Shown here in pieces: positions 23,601-28,107 of a stretch of 64,000 bases of DNA (positions are counted from its first letter, which is position 1; the number at the start of each line of letters is the position of its first letter). The stretch covers positions 1 through 64,000 of the forward strand of contig JAWKVW010000014.1 in assembly GCA_041397845.1 (NCBI GenBank). The letters run 5' to 3'. The stretch comes from JAKPQE01 sp041397845. Its GTDB lineage: Bacteria > Pseudomonadota > Alphaproteobacteria > Rhizobiales > JAKPQE01. Made by a program: the position numbers and the translations under genes. The notes below the pieces were generated by a model, which was not told the origin of the DNA, searched no databases, and saw nothing but the letters and a program-made list of their open reading frames with translations.

Positions 23601-25019
23601 CTTGCCGCGACGCGGCCATTCGATCTCGTCATCGATCCGGTCAATGATCTGCCGGTCCAGTCGGCGCCGCTTTCCGATCATTTCGCCATCGAGGACCAGC
23701 CGTTCTCGGTCGTCCTGCAGGGTGGTCTCTTCAGCGATCCGGACGGTGACCCGCTGACCTTCGACCTTGCGATGAACGACGGCTCGGACCTGCCCGAGTG
23801 GATGAGTTTCGATGCCGAGACGCTGACCATCAGCGGGCTGCCGCCGCTCGACTATTACGGCTCGACGCGGCTGCGCCTGTTCGTCAGCGACGGCGAGGCG
23901 ACGATTTCGGACGACTTCGCCTTCACCGTCAGCAACGCCAATGACGCGCCGGTGGTGGCCAATCCCCTGGCCGACGCGGAGTTTGCCGCCGGTGCGGCGT
24001 TCAGCATCACCATTCCGGCCAACACCTTCTCCGATCCGGACGGGGATGCGCTGCAGTTCGGCGCAAGGCTGGCGAGCGGGGCGGCGCTGCCGTCATGGAT
24101 GAGCTTCAACGGCTCGGCGCTGACGGGCACCGCACCCGCCGCCGGCAGCTTCGACATCCAGATCCTGGCAAGCGATGGTGCACTGCAGGCGGCGGACGAT
24201 TTCACCGTCACCTTCATGGCGAGCGGTTCGGCGCCGCAGGCCGCGAATGACGGGGTCTTCCGGGCCCAGGCCGGCGTGCCGATCGAGATCCTTGCCTCCG
24301 AACTCCTCGCCAACGACAGCGATCCGGACGGGGACGACCTCAGCGTCGTCGGCGTCGGCTCCGCGGCGCATGGCGCAGTCAGCCTTGCCAACGGCATCGT
24401 CACCTATGTGGCGACGCCGGGCTACAAGGGAACGGACCGGTTCACCTACACCGTCAGCGACGGCATCCACTCGGCGGAAGCGACGGTTACGGTCAAGGTC
24501 AAGGCCGCCGCGGTCGTCAGCATCGTCGGTGGCGACGGGTCGCAGATCCTGTTCGGCAGCGATCAGTCCAACTATCTCGACGGCGGCGCCGGCAATGACC
24601 TTCTCGTCGGCGGGCGGGCCGCGGACGTTCTCTTCGGCGGAGAGGGCTCGGACCTGCTGCTGGGCGGAGACGGTTCCGACAAGCTCTATGGCGGCGATGG
24701 CCGCGACGTCCTCCTCGGCGGCTCGGGCAAGGACTACCTGGCGGGCGGGACCGGCGACGACATTCTCGTTGGCGGACGCGGCGCCGATACCTTCCTGTTC
24801 CGGCAGGGCGACGGCCACGACATCATCATGGATTACTCGCGCCGGGAGCGCGACCAGATCGTCATCGACATGAACGGGATCGACAATTTCGACGATCTCC
24901 TGGCAACGGCGCAGCAGACGCATGCGGGCGTTCTGTTCGCTTTTGCCACCGGAGACGAGTTGTTCCTTGCGGGAACACAACTTGCCGCGCTAGACCGGGA
25001 CAACTTCACTTTCTATTGA
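2691..25019 (+). CDS. Giant RTX/cadherin-like protein with FrpC-type self-processing module, type I secreted
   Basis: An ORF of 7,442 codons encoding a secreted calcium-binding protein, probably an adhesin or matrix protein. Order by residue: glycine-rich segment (~45-65); FrpC-like self-processing/EF-hand module (~405-530, scissile Asp409-Pro410); linker (to ~1090); about 22 RTX/HCBP-type units (~1090-4130); Big_9/cadherin-like repeats with NDxDxDGD and FTPxADFNG motifs (~4140-4845); a classic GGxGxDxxx nonapeptide block with M10_C-like spacers (~4850-5270); more cadherin-like and dystroglycan-type (LPxWLSFD) domains (~5340-7270); a final RTX block (~7277-7390) and a short Asp/Phe-rich C-terminus, as expected for a type I signal. 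There is no N-terminal signal peptide. The transporter genes follow 29 bases later. The start is uncertain because the first ~35 residues are a frameshift artefact of older coding sequence. Ligand and role are inferred from the architecture only. Confidence 0.85.
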   Translation: MGLLYFRRLSAASPAAPLVFKHEPAVQGSRQSWVQIFGAVGGGLLGSLAGAELGNYLYDHFPEAFDPVFDFIYDTVDQFEAAGLSAAEALTKAVIASLDFDLDLSEGTDNADWLVAFKWQERAGDGGNDVLLGWDAEFRKAGALVNPENPDSELASTDLQMKLDGGEGNDWVVVLGGEKAVTIGGPGRDWIFNTSTGGVLYGDTIDGQGEHGSDNFWWWPSTTIMDAEQNDVLKFFGFPLVGGTNDIPLAAKGLLSVLAPVSGLALYQSPLFFDNFLMFMNYVFKDNPETGGTDLYVVNAFDGLAGLFTDASFGETGDGTSIRGAMRVVNYDVVASYWGAALADAALRGEVGDLGMQFKLANPLLALLALLPPVLGGLNTVLPLADQLMATAAAAALFAKSARWDAGVDPLVLDLDGDGIETIAIDGGRVWFDFDGDFFAEKTGWLSGDDGFLVLDKNGNGTIDDIGEMFGGVERSGLEDLAAYDTNGDGTISAADAIFAELAVWRDLDKDGTTDAGELFSLEDLGILDINLAGTAVGATTPQGTTLVDRGSFTFVSGGVGTLYDAVFQMSDVNTKFRGETGRAPWQSDLAIDAKGFGEVVDLSVAMANDPELAEIVEAAAAAMTTPKLATLREQAGEALGKWGETLVLTRELTPVLLAEVDGRIELVDRGVYVEDAAGGYYTLKSGAAVLDGTGQAIARASLEDVLAQTTAAGAVWQVEQTFSPSSRGAALSARAEAPYLVRLENGRAIVLDYGIENADGSWRLASGSAVLDGAGGIIAAPTRADILAQAKPAEAEWRTESLGFNPLANVPVEAIGVYFVDGQVVDYTVEVTDRDGSFHVWARNLDYAVELQHYYGTARDFDLRNYEVDFDTLDEVGSTDDSAYRVELLTPEQFHFATALIGVDFEPEMLSASYDNDTGVVHYSINHTGEISLEAGETYVSGIATMIGLLDQMMEEYIVASRAFAVRMALQGGLADFARGIGYDVEIDKYVPTGDREMAPMFEAIFEAAPAGHDAAYDYLVDWNELLWQIYPDYQLDSSVNLAGNTVAVDQAFIMQMMLAAFENVGIDVDLPAAMNALGVNEERLVVAAPDAGLVSGSTGTDFLYVSTGEQTFEGGFGADIYFVGKDFGADRIYDFDDGANDELRFSHVKSADVTAIRDGEDLILQVNGTTDSLRLKDQFLGELNPYFDNGKQADTGVASIIFADGVIWDRFRMAMEVADPRDSNDVYTGSGSGDVLWGGKGNDVMRGGLGGDIYVFERGDGQDVIGEGGGGFEFGPIKAGIDFLQFRGDIVADDLVLSRAGRSVDLLIEIKDKDGNLTGDSIVVEDQFGGVRLNLEAFGIIDPGLAIDYVSPNLIERFIFSDGTSMDFEQIVAQVLDNARTDGEDAIYGLLNDNELDGGAGDDFLSGLEGGDTYVFGRGYGHDVVRDDDYSNKMFGEGVDRLTFIDDIRWTDIEFLRDGASDTLTMRVAETGDEVTLVDYLLFEPLAIFFINRVEEIEFADGTVWSWLKLLQHYVDIAKTSGDDVIYGFELASDAIDGGAGDDWLEGFSGNDTYVFGRGYGEDTVLDSGGTETVQFTGISASDVTFSRTALDLVITVNETGDRLILKDQYVRANKQGFAVEYLEFSDRTMVFTDLNPEDIDLLGTAGSDVITGSNFAETIVGYGGDDTLIGGDGGDRYLFDVGYGNDIVIDKRAKGGWADRKGTVVPVDDIVVFGDDVTQENVSFAKDGNDLVVYVASPGREDTLRIKDQFLDTISGVERFEFKDGTWLSILQVEQIMGIVGGNRGDNQIYGVADQPNALDGRQGDDLLVGGSMGDTYAFTTGYDFDTIRDVADVDGIIDKVVFGATVTPADLIVRRSGNDLQIDLGGGVDVLTIVDGLTTARIEEFHFADGTVLGIDDLFDRLLVGTDGDDQLLGFINRDDVLDSGAGSDSMAGFTGNDTYRWGFGDGKDSISDTGGLDRLEFKNANREEVAFDVVNGDLLVTLRETGERLVVFGNGGTDASRFVETFAFANGDELSHAEVMSIIRDQQSFAAQNLIDTANLDLSRDVVAGAGFDTIRLVRDADMTFSSGDGIDTVHLAVNPGSSVINVSGLFAGDARVRVPDLASDDIIVTFPETGDQLVLKEALDRSALPELHFADGVVWTRADLLEKLVEHQTSEGNDVIRATSGDDVIEAGKGDDDIAGFDGNDTYIFRRGDGKDVISEKSGNDTLKIFGYQSSEMVVRQPVAGRNELVVGFAGSDDEITLRFNEYQAGVERLVFSDGTTFTSAQLFALTVGDGTDFDDELYGTTAADTLEGGRGNDKLYGGSGVDTYVFHRGDGRDVIDESGYYNDLNRLVLPDHQPGEAKIFVVEDNEYDAILRLGNGDEIVLENALSTSARVRLIEFGNGITWDEAQIKAAAAASTVPTGAHLLAGTSGPDTLIGSAVQDIYDSKEGSDLLVYERGGGRDIIRSTPVSDTVNTLDIRGYDLADAQFIVVPDNPENLVIKFRGTTDEILIEDAFYNSSSTSSYVDGVWTSRYWRAIETFKFDDTILSYDALRAEIAASLVSDGDDFILGPNDALTLTPGLGNDTIDTGSGDDVVIFRRGDGFDNFVEESDYDTLHLVGYLPDEVILTQMPDNDGFIITFAGTDDRIEVPGYYSSYYRYYRGALYEITFDGGTTWSRSSIVSRAVPASSGGVAGSPEDDILILDGDAVTVDGGAGDDLIMLWNYGAADITYSGGIDTIDGYGDEGWTLNLAGFNAADIRVFASPIATDNQYTDYFVSVGGANGIWVKDGADKLGAITFADGSSWTAQDIFAALEPFPAAAGAGAETVFVGDQVETITSSAADEVFRQIIVGGTNGETAYVYGLGGGHDVIDELAPDSYYITSGTDTVTLTDIASGDLSAWYVASSDPWNVDGDLVLRFNDEDSLTIVGGYLANPYPRWVSSGIDSVTFADGVTMTLAELSALAAPLSEPTPYTFIAGGFVLDRTADAGDHSWALGYNSDTGEYSGLTLVDVLPGEVTMTAEGGAWVMNIAARAGDGSDAARIFMPEESYFSVGFDGGIVIGGNLLWAILDTGEALPADGAAREHSDAVVLSRGVDTGLHVITPTYVEVSGTYGNVFWQAQPVSLTLAGVSASDITFDRGEAGVLMRVAESAPGAGDAMTVWLDTYSDLSRMSVALDGGVAWSYDEIMAQVPPPAPEMIIGTAGDDYLTFAGDVAGELVAFEGAAGDDIIMSQSGELTLVYHRGDGNDVVFAPVPQADEGYAVSLTGIRPDEAGILIHGTDIIIRIAETAPGAGDGGSIRLIDGNDGSGLSIEGSSNSYANRIASVTFEDGTVWDRAEMNVLAARMLATDGNDTVSQTFGITHIELGRGDDSAESYSAAVTYVYNNGDGADTFRDYSDPRTYNYETGQYEKLAGDTLLLKGLVPTDVEYARIGANLVIRVVADAGRGIEAGQVTFLDAFHESYDDRTVDTVRFDDGTTLSFADISAIILAGQISAGDDYIVGTSRAETLVGGAGNDIIVGRPGSDTYVWRHGDGQDEISDDGGYYDDSDVDTLLLDGVDPALVSFVRVARGLLVEIAESAPGAANGGTVLLTGQISGSEAEGEGFGVERVVFGDGSVRTLGEITTGILAAEATLFGDRLVGSTDSDIFVGGRGDDILIGGYGDDTYVYSRGDGEDRVVDLQTDSNDVLVLHGIDPSTVVLQRGFEDDLEVVIGPSAPGGVDGGRITVRNAFYSNYYDYGIDRIVFDDGTEWLRDDFETIIGTPSATHGNDLLVGTAGDDTLAGLGGNDLLRGGDGDDTYLYSRGDGADTISEDGYGSDRLVITGYSDDDVTFTRRGATGLDLIIRLAETGDEIVVTGGLDDTGANHVETVEIADTGTVLGFAEIRSRVLQSSATDGDDLVLGTDLDDVLEGSTGNDMLSGGAGNDIFIYHRGDGDDRITDTAGYNDRLRLSDYNAGDVAYAMRGGPDSDDLVIRFSGERDRVVLVGALATTDSATGIDAIEFADGTVWTRDDMRARALADVDSAYDDNVYGFASDDVFNANGGDDYLAGAGGSDSYRFTRGMGHDTIEDASLVAGETDEVVFLDFVSSEVSVERLFKGSDTVVFHFTSAADDSLTVVDALAGTTASVERYTFSDGVTWTRETILTLLENSAPVAVDDGYFTAVAGEATVFLASRLLRNDYDADNDELAVIAVDGGPSGTAELDAAGNIVFTANAGFSGPTRFTYTISDGRNGIAEASVDVRVRPLAEARDDTGFTVAEDHFLVIRAERLLSNDVDGDRMIVGEVFGAENGTVSISSTGDITFTPTADFNGTAQFSYAANTPEGGRAEARVSINVTPVNDAPQARTDTGFSTLEDVSFEISAASLLANDVDVDGDRLTIQAVQSNANVQVELTSDGYIVVTPRPYFFGDAYFDYTVRDGAGLTSVGRVNLHVTPVNNIPELHADLIDTDEGEPILEDYPVLIAVADLLANDIEHDGDPMTVTGVRNAEGGEAELLANGTILFTPDANFHGDASFIYVVDDGQGGVSEATATVRYTSVNDRPVARDDSYTDNAFTFLRGFEDQPIEIPISELMKNDFDIEGLGLSFESFNDAINGDVVMTDHGTLVFTPDADFWGVATFAYLVSDPDGAVDDALVTLWFENVGDAPPEAVDDVIEIYEDVPTVIPIAALLGNDTDIDRDPISFADWRYLNASDLEFWFSGEINGTISVGDNGDLLFSPDLNSFASSGFKYQVTDGNAAPTGGLSNWAFVDIVMIPVDDEPTAVNDTGFITPLGVPLVLRTSTLLANDFDVDDDGDGDVERSETFTFTGVGAVSAGTAEVVSAGGETFIVVRFAEAFTGPVSVEYFITDSTGLTDSGYVSATVDTSYFGSLTGTALVDWLEGTGAAETISGLEGGDVIRAMGGNDTVNGGAGDDNIDAGAGDDVIIGGAGADTINGGAGHDVVDFTGSNTFVRADLQSRIGQGGDAAGDIYTGIEELIGTGFGDRLGGDDFDNRLDGRGGADLLEGRGGDDVLVGGAGNDTLEGGAGSDLLDGGEGTDTADYFLSLAAVSVSLAAGSADGGDATGDTLVSIENLIGSDFADRLEGDEYDNLLYGRRGDDVLIGGAGNDTLIGGQGADTLEGGEGIDIADYTLSAAGVVVDLANASASGGDAAGDVYSSIEIIQGSHQDDELYGDAGDNRLRGGDGADHLDGRDGFDTADYSNSDGAVTVDLGAGTGSGADAEGDTLLAIENVVGSGYDDRLVGSDGDDSFEGGFGNDVLEGGLGSDRYQFGFDAKNDTINENGLAGDIDRLILASGIAPKDVSLVREGDSLLVELEKDDGYLIDTVLVTDHFLGAETGIEEIVFADGTVWDRDTIDALQRLGRFNAADDIYRLGIEDVEALIAPAALTLNDAEAGVEALEIIAVGNAVNGSVALGEDGFIHFLGAPNHNGDAFFDYTVRDAFGRESTATVEVNLSPVNDAPQGVNDGPLAGVEDVILRIPFAALLGNDIDIDGDELTIVDVGPLYDENGQALYSSQLWNGTNGAVHIANGYVEFEPYPDHFGFAGFTYTLADPDGLTSTAAVELQLAPVNDGPRSGSDFRTIRLETTTDISLASLLANDYDIEGDAFTFAGVHSPDNGTLVFDEAAGVIRFTPDALGTATFQYDLVDARGAASTIDVELRVIPLNDPPHAANDSGFETLEDTPIVISVEDLLANDSDPNGDALTVVAVERFPLNGKVTLLGDGTILFTPRADYNGAAGFEYTIADGRGGFDTAFVSVTVMPDNDGPVLADDVVAMVEDMPILIIPGLAFGNDMDPDGDVLFFESAMVVGVLDADFSARAEIGETLEFGAGNLGNGVTVSAMLADGEALPAWLAFDAEALTFAGNAPAGVADPVDVVLTFTGSDGAGGETTLVRHFSIDPADPDLADGLRYDSGIVVLEAGSGSFSATLANGRALPYWLSFDAEEMQLAVNGLPIEDDAEPVRVRVVFTPDETAPEDGVHAASAGGFALEFVIDPHQPIDPAINAVLGNIDFFAGQGAFALDLSAAAAVTALAENGEALPDWLGFDAATMSFVGTPPAEYVGALPLRIDIAGDGADLASFSIIRDFVVDASFTVDRVADPEGIAVSVVDNLIRVTTPEDFNGPLAIAYTAVDEKGAASSEPGIIVINVAPMPEAPDALADTIAAVENETVTFSLADLLANDRDDDGDAFRAIAVNQPARGTLTVNLSTVTIDGAVLTGAAAGAVFSASLANGAALPDWMSLDAASGLLTAIVPLDMHGSLDIAFAAVLGEESWSATATQEFDGNAGVTLSYLPDLNINGEDGFTYVITDDRQGNGTGAVTIEVAAVNDPPVAVDDTVAGLEDTDLVIAVADLVGNDIDVDGDALSITAVLNPTNGAVRIENGAVIFTPDHNFDGIAGFDYVVDDGADGSDTGHVEINVASTNRAPVAGADMVLAVEDTAATVSIADLIGNDSDPDGDDFSFVGITGEVDGARAYVKPGGIIEFQPEENVNGPVAFTYRISDGRLEGTGTITVNFAPVNDAPIANPDGPFVMDEDAVLSIDLASLLANDVDVEGDAFAVTSVFDGDNGTVVLDGSTAVFTPRADYFGNAGFSYRVTDSGGATSVGYASITVMPQTDIPIAVSDTGIPVAEDGFIDIDPAQLMANDIDPDGDGLVFVSLNSSDGRVEELANGLYRFTPRADFFGAANLTYGITNGSGVVVHAGVTVDVQPMPDAPVAVDDELAMVEDTPLLVPISQLLANDYDVDLDAKLFSRIVSATGVSVVADGAGSLMLTTPENANGYASFIYEMRDTSGLVSTATVAITIAGVNDAPVIGEVPVFAGTEDHAISLVLDPALFSDPDGDAVLPGLRGAGGGALPDWLSFDLHTLTVSGMPPADFNGDIALELTVDDGKVMTVHPVTLSISPVNDSPSIAAIGPVHASEDTPFSLTLPSEAFFDVDGDALGFAVTRAGTSTLPDWLSFDAATLTLSGQAPADFNGTVALEVTASDGELAATRPFDLVIDPVNDLPVQSAPLSDHFAIEDQPFSVVLQGGLFSDPDGDPLTFDLAMNDGSDLPEWMSFDAETLTISGLPPLDYYGSTRLRLFVSDGEATISDDFAFTVSNANDAPVVANPLADAEFAAGAAFSITIPANTFSDPDGDALQFGARLASGAALPSWMSFNGSALTGTAPAAGSFDIQILASDGALQAADDFTVTFMASGSAPQAANDGVFRAQAGVPIEILASELLANDSDPDGDDLSVVGVGSAAHGAVSLANGIVTYVATPGYKGTDRFTYTVSDGIHSAEATVTVKVKAAAVVSIVGGDGSQILFGSDQSNYLDGGAGNDLLVGGRAADVLFGGEGSDLLLGGDGSDKLYGGDGRDVLLGGSGKDYLAGGTGDDILVGGRGADTFLFRQGDGHDIIMDYSRRERDQIVIDMNGIDNFDDLLATAQQTHAGVLFAFATGDELFLAGTQLAALDRDNFTFY
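3912..4260 (+). other. Self-processing module (SPM)-like, EF-hand-rich region of the RTX giant
   Basis: Codons 408-523 contain VDPLVLDLDGDGIET, then FDFDGDFFAEKTGW, LDKNGNGTIDDIGEMFGG, DTNGDGTISAADAIF and DLDKDGTTDAGELF. This order matches the calcium-dependent self-processing module of FrpC-like RTX proteins, where calcium triggers cleavage of the Asp-Pro bond directly before (P)LxLDLDGDG. Here the predicted scissile bond is Asp409-Pro410 (bases 3915-3920). Cleavage itself is an inference from family knowledge. Confidence 0.6.
5980..15090 (+). repeat. About 22 tandem RTX/HCBP-type units of about 130 residues
   Basis: Each unit carries GTxGDDxLxGGxGNDTYVF, then RGDGxDVI, a variable beta region with DLVI and ETGD, an LKDQF segment and a closing FADGTVW. 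The RGDGxD motif recurs about every 365-480 bases (near 6470, 6950, 7370, 9280, 9650, 13240, 13655, 14055, 14440 and 14825 among others). Units near 8900, 10830 and 11600 are degenerate. The pattern combines hemolysin-type calcium-binding repeats with the HCBP-related domain. Sequence divergence between units is high, so this is an old array. Confidence 0.8.
15100..17235 (+). repeat. First cadherin-like/Big_9 repeat block of the RTX giant
   Basis: About seven repeats of roughly 95-100 residues with a LLANDxDxDGDxL entry, a central NGTV or GTAEL turn and a closing FTPxADFxGxAxFxYxVxDGxG. These are VCBS/Big_9/cadherin-like beta-sandwiches whose acidic turns typically bind calcium. Such arrays work as rigid stalks in large adhesins. 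Confidence 0.7.
17260..18450 (+). repeat. Classic RTX nonapeptide block inside the giant
   Basis: Runs of GGxGxDxLxGGxGxDxLxG alternate four times with a ~70-residue spacer carrying a DTADY or DxVDF motif and a GGDAxGDxxxxIExxxGS motif. This is the serralysin C-terminal (M10_C) supra-repeat, different from the HCBP-type units upstream. Confidence 0.75.
18720..24500 (+). repeat. Second cadherin-like and dystroglycan-type (CADG) repeat block
   Basis: About 17 beta-sandwich repeats. The N-terminal ones are Big_9-like. From about 20100 and again from about 23050 many carry LPxWLSFDAxTLxxxGxxPADFNG, the signature of dystroglycan-type cadherin-like (CADG/He_PIG) domains. The last full repeat (24235-24495) returns to the Big_9 type before the terminal RTX block. 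Confidence 0.7.
24520..24850 (+). repeat. C-terminal RTX nonapeptide block beside the secretion signal
   Basis: Eight or nine consecutive GGxGxDxLx nonapeptides (from GGDGSQILFG to GGRGADTFLF) end in the RQGDGHDII motif. About 60 residues of low-charge sequence ending DRDNFTFY follow. This placement is typical for type I substrates, in which calcium-driven folding outside the cell starts at the C-terminus. Confidence 0.8.
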
Positions 25020-25048
25020 CACGGGGCGTTGTGGCCGGGGAGTAGCGT

Positions 25049-26803
25049 GTGAGTTCGAGTGGCGTGAGTGAGCAACCGCTTCGCGCGGCGATTGGCGCCG
25101 CGCGTTCGGGATTCCTGGTCGCGGCCGTGGTCAGTCTGGCCATCAACCTGCTGATGCTGACCGGGCCGATGTTCATGCTGCAGGTCTACGACCGCGTGCT
25201 TGCCAGCCAGTCGGTGCCGACGCTGGTGGCGATCCTCGTGCTGGTCGTGGTGCTGTTTACCGGCATGGGTCTCTTCGAGATGATCCGTGCCCGCATCCTG
25301 TCGCGCATTGCCCACGGCATCGACATGAAGGTGTCGCCCGACCTCTTCCAGTACTGGCTGCAGAAGTCGGCCGGCGGCGGCACGCCCGGCTATCGGCCGC
25401 TGACCGATCTCGGCATCATCCGCAGCTTCTTTTCCAGTCCCTATCTCGCCGCGATCTTCGACCTGCCGTGGTTTCCGATCTATCTCGGCATCGTCTTCCT
25501 GCTGCATCCCTGGCTTTGCTATCTCGCCAGCGCCGGCGCGCTCATCGGCGCCGGCATCGCGCTCCTGAACGAGTGGCTGACCGGCAAGGCGGCGGGCGAT
25601 GCGGCGCGGCTCGAAATCGTTGAAAACCGCTTCAGCGACGAGGCCCAGCGCAATGCCGACAGCGTCCTGGCCATGGGGATGACCGGCCACGCCGCGGCGA
25701 CATGGGGGCGGCAGCGGCGGGCGGCCCTTGCCGCGGCGCAGACGGCCAGTGAGCGGGCCGACGTGCTGACCGCCACCTCGAAGGCGTTTCGCATGTTCCT
25801 GCAGTCGGCGATCCTGGCGCTTGGCGCCTTCCTCGTCATCCGGCAGGAAATGTCGGCGGGATCGATCATCGCCGGCTCGATCCTTGCCGGCCGGGCGCTC
25901 GCGCCGATCGACCAGGTGATCGGCGGCTGGCGGCAGATCCGCCGGGCCCGGCTGGCGCGCAAGCGGCTGAACGACTATCTGGCAAATCCGTTGCCGCTCG
26001 CCCTCAAGCCGCCGGTTGCCCTGCCGCAGCCGAAGGGCGAGGTCACCCTTGCGCAGGTCGGCAAATTCGCGCCGAACGCCCGCTCGTCAGGCGATGCCCG
26101 GGCCATTCTCCAGGGGATCTCGTTTGCGCTCGATCCAGGCGACGGGCTCGGCGTCATCGGGCCGTCGGCGTCGGGCAAGACCAGTCTTGCCAAGCTTCTC
26201 GTCGGGCTCTGGATGCCCGATCAGGGGCAGTTGCGCATCGACGGAGCCACCTTCCAGCAATGGGGGCGGGAGAATATCGGGCCGCATGTCGGCTACCTGC
26301 CGCAGGCGGTCGAGTTCCTGCCGGGGACGATTGCCGAAAACATCTCGCGGTTCGAGCCGGAGGCCCGCGACGAGGATGTCGTCGCCGCCGCCGAACTGGC
26401 TGGCGTGCACGGCATGATCCTGTCGCTGCCGGGCGGTTATGCGACGCCGGTCGATGCCGCGCTCAGCCCGCTGACCGGCGGGCAGCGCCAGCGCATCGCC
26501 CTTGCCCGGGCGGTCTACAAGCTGCCGCGCCTCGTCGTCCTCGACGAGCCGAATTCAAACCTCGATGCGGATGGCGATGAAGCCCTGGCGCGGGCCATCC
26601 TCACCCTGCGCGAAAAGGGGGCTGTCGTCGTCGTCATGGCGCATCGGCCGAGCGCCATCGCCGCCGTCGACAAGATCCTGATGCTGAAGGACGGGCGCAT
26701 GGTCGATTTCGGGCCGAAGCAGGAAGTGATCGCGCGCGTCACCGAGGCGATGCGGCAAGGGCCGGGGTTCAACCCGGCGACAGCGAAGGCATCGGCGGCA
26801 TGA
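25049..26803 (+). CDS. Type I secretion ABC transporter/permease, PrtD-like
   Basis: An inner-membrane ATPase of a type I secretion system that should export the adjacent RTX giant. It has 584 residues, the usual size for PrtD/HasD-type transporters without a C39 peptidase domain. A hydrophobic ABC-membrane region spans about residues 15-300. Walker A GPSASGKTSLAKLL is near residue 371, the signature LTGGQRQRIALARA near 475, Walker B LVVLDEPNSNLD just after, and the switch His in VMAHRP. The GTG start at 25049 has GGGGAG about seven bases upstream and lies 29 bases after the RTX stop. The next gene overlaps the stop by four bases (ATGA), so the three genes look like one operon. Confidence 0.93.
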   Translation: MSSSGVSEQPLRAAIGAARSGFLVAAVVSLAINLLMLTGPMFMLQVYDRVLASQSVPTLVAILVLVVVLFTGMGLFEMIRARILSRIAHGIDMKVSPDLFQYWLQKSAGGGTPGYRPLTDLGIIRSFFSSPYLAAIFDLPWFPIYLGIVFLLHPWLCYLASAGALIGAGIALLNEWLTGKAAGDAARLEIVENRFSDEAQRNADSVLAMGMTGHAAATWGRQRRAALAAAQTASERADVLTATSKAFRMFLQSAILALGAFLVIRQEMSAGSIIAGSILAGRALAPIDQVIGGWRQIRRARLARKRLNDYLANPLPLALKPPVALPQPKGEVTLAQVGKFAPNARSSGDARAILQGISFALDPGDGLGVIGPSASGKTSLAKLLVGLWMPDQGQLRIDGATFQQWGRENIGPHVGYLPQAVEFLPGTIAENISRFEPEARDEDVVAAAELAGVHGMILSLPGGYATPVDAALSPLTGGQRQRIALARAVYKLPRLVVLDEPNSNLDADGDEALARAILTLREKGAVVVVMAHRPSAIAAVDKILMLKDGRMVDFGPKQEVIARVTEAMRQGPGFNPATAKASAA

Positions 26804-28107
26804 CCGAAGAAGCAGCGATCCGCACCAGCTATCGTCGCCCGGCCTTTGCGGGCCTTGCGCTCTTTCTCCTGCTTTTCGGGGCGGGCGCCGGCTGGAGCTC
26901 GATTGCCGAAGTGTCGAGCGCGGTCATCGCCAACGGCACCGTCGGGGTGTTCGGCAAGCCCAAGACCATCCAGCATCTCGATGGCGGCATTGTCGAGCGC
27001 ATCGATGTCGAGGCGGGCCAGTTCGTGCGCAAGGGCGACGAGCTTCTCGTTCTCGACGACAGGACGATCGTCGCCAATCTGACGATCTATCGCGGCCGGC
27101 TGCGCGACCTTCTGGTGCGCAAGGAGCGCCTGCTGGCCGAGCTTGACGACCGGGCCGACTTCGACATTCCCAAAGGCGAGCTTCTGGCTCGCTACGAGCT
27201 CGGCGACACCGGCGAGGCGATGGCCCAGCAGCGAACCATGATGAAGGCGCGCCGGACCTCGCGGCTCGGCGAAATCGCCCAGCTCGACGAGCGCATTGCC
27301 CAGTTCGAGAAGCAGATCGAGGGCGTCGAGGGCCTCAGGGCCTCCAAGGAGACGCAGCGCGAGGTCTATGGCGTCGAGCGCCGGTCCATCGAAAAGCTGG
27401 TGAAGCACCAGATCGCCGCCAAGAACCAGCTTCTCGTCTACGATCGCTCGGCCGCCGATCTTCAGGGGCAGATCGCCGAGCATGACGGCGATATCGGGCG
27501 GCTGCGCAATTCCATCGCCGAGGTCGAGATATCTAAGCTGCAGGTCGAGCGCTCGTTCCGCGAAAAGGCGATCGCCGAACTCGAAGAGACCGACGCGAAG
27601 ATCAACGAACTCATCCAGCAGGTCGACGCGACCGAGCAGCAACTGGCGCGAACCGTCATCCGGGCGCCGGTCGACGGCATTGTCCACGAGCTTTCGATCT
27701 TCACCATCGGCGGGGTCATCCAGCCCGGCGGCAACATCATGCAGATCGTTCCGAGCACCGAGAGGCTGGAGATCGAGGTCAATGTCGATACCCGGCAGAT
27801 CGACGAGGTGGTGATCGGTGCGCAGGCGGTCGTGCGGTTTCCGAGCTTTCACCAGCGCACGACGCCGGAAGTGCATGGCACCGTCTCGCGCGTTTCGCCG
27901 ACCAGCGTCGTCGACGAGAAGTCCGGGTTCGCTTTCTATCGCACGGGGATTTCCGTCAGCGACGAGGAGCTGGCCAGCCTCGGCACGCGCGAGCTTTTGC
28001 CGGGAATGCCGGTCGAGGCGGTCATTCCGACGCGCGAGCGGACCGTGCTGCAGTATTTCACCAAGCCGCTGACCGACAGCTTCGTCCACGCCTTTCGCGA
28101 GGAGTGA
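26800..28107 (+). CDS. Type I secretion membrane-fusion protein, HlyD/PrtE family
   Basis: A periplasmic adaptor linking the ABC transporter to an outer-membrane channel, 435 residues. One N-terminal transmembrane helix (about 15-35) is followed by a biotinyl-lipoyl-like half (HLDGGIVERIDVEAGQFVRK). A long alpha-helical hairpin spans about residues 100-285. The second lipoyl half (VIRAPVDGIVHELSIFT) and a beta-barrel with the family signature region (LLPGMPVEAVIPTRER) complete it. Translation is coupled to the ABC gene. No TolC-like outer-membrane gene follows, so the channel must be encoded elsewhere. Confidence 0.93.
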   Translation: MTEEAAIRTSYRRPAFAGLALFLLLFGAGAGWSSIAEVSSAVIANGTVGVFGKPKTIQHLDGGIVERIDVEAGQFVRKGDELLVLDDRTIVANLTIYRGRLRDLLVRKERLLAELDDRADFDIPKGELLARYELGDTGEAMAQQRTMMKARRTSRLGEIAQLDERIAQFEKQIEGVEGLRASKETQREVYGVERRSIEKLVKHQIAAKNQLLVYDRSAADLQGQIAEHDGDIGRLRNSIAEVEISKLQVERSFREKAIAELEETDAKINELIQQVDATEQQLARTVIRAPVDGIVHELSIFTIGGVIQPGGNIMQIVPSTERLEIEVNVDTRQIDEVVIGAQAVVRFPSFHQRTTPEVHGTVSRVSPTSVVDEKSGFAFYRTGISVSDEELASLGTRELLPGMPVEAVIPTRERTVLQYFTKPLTDSFVHAFREE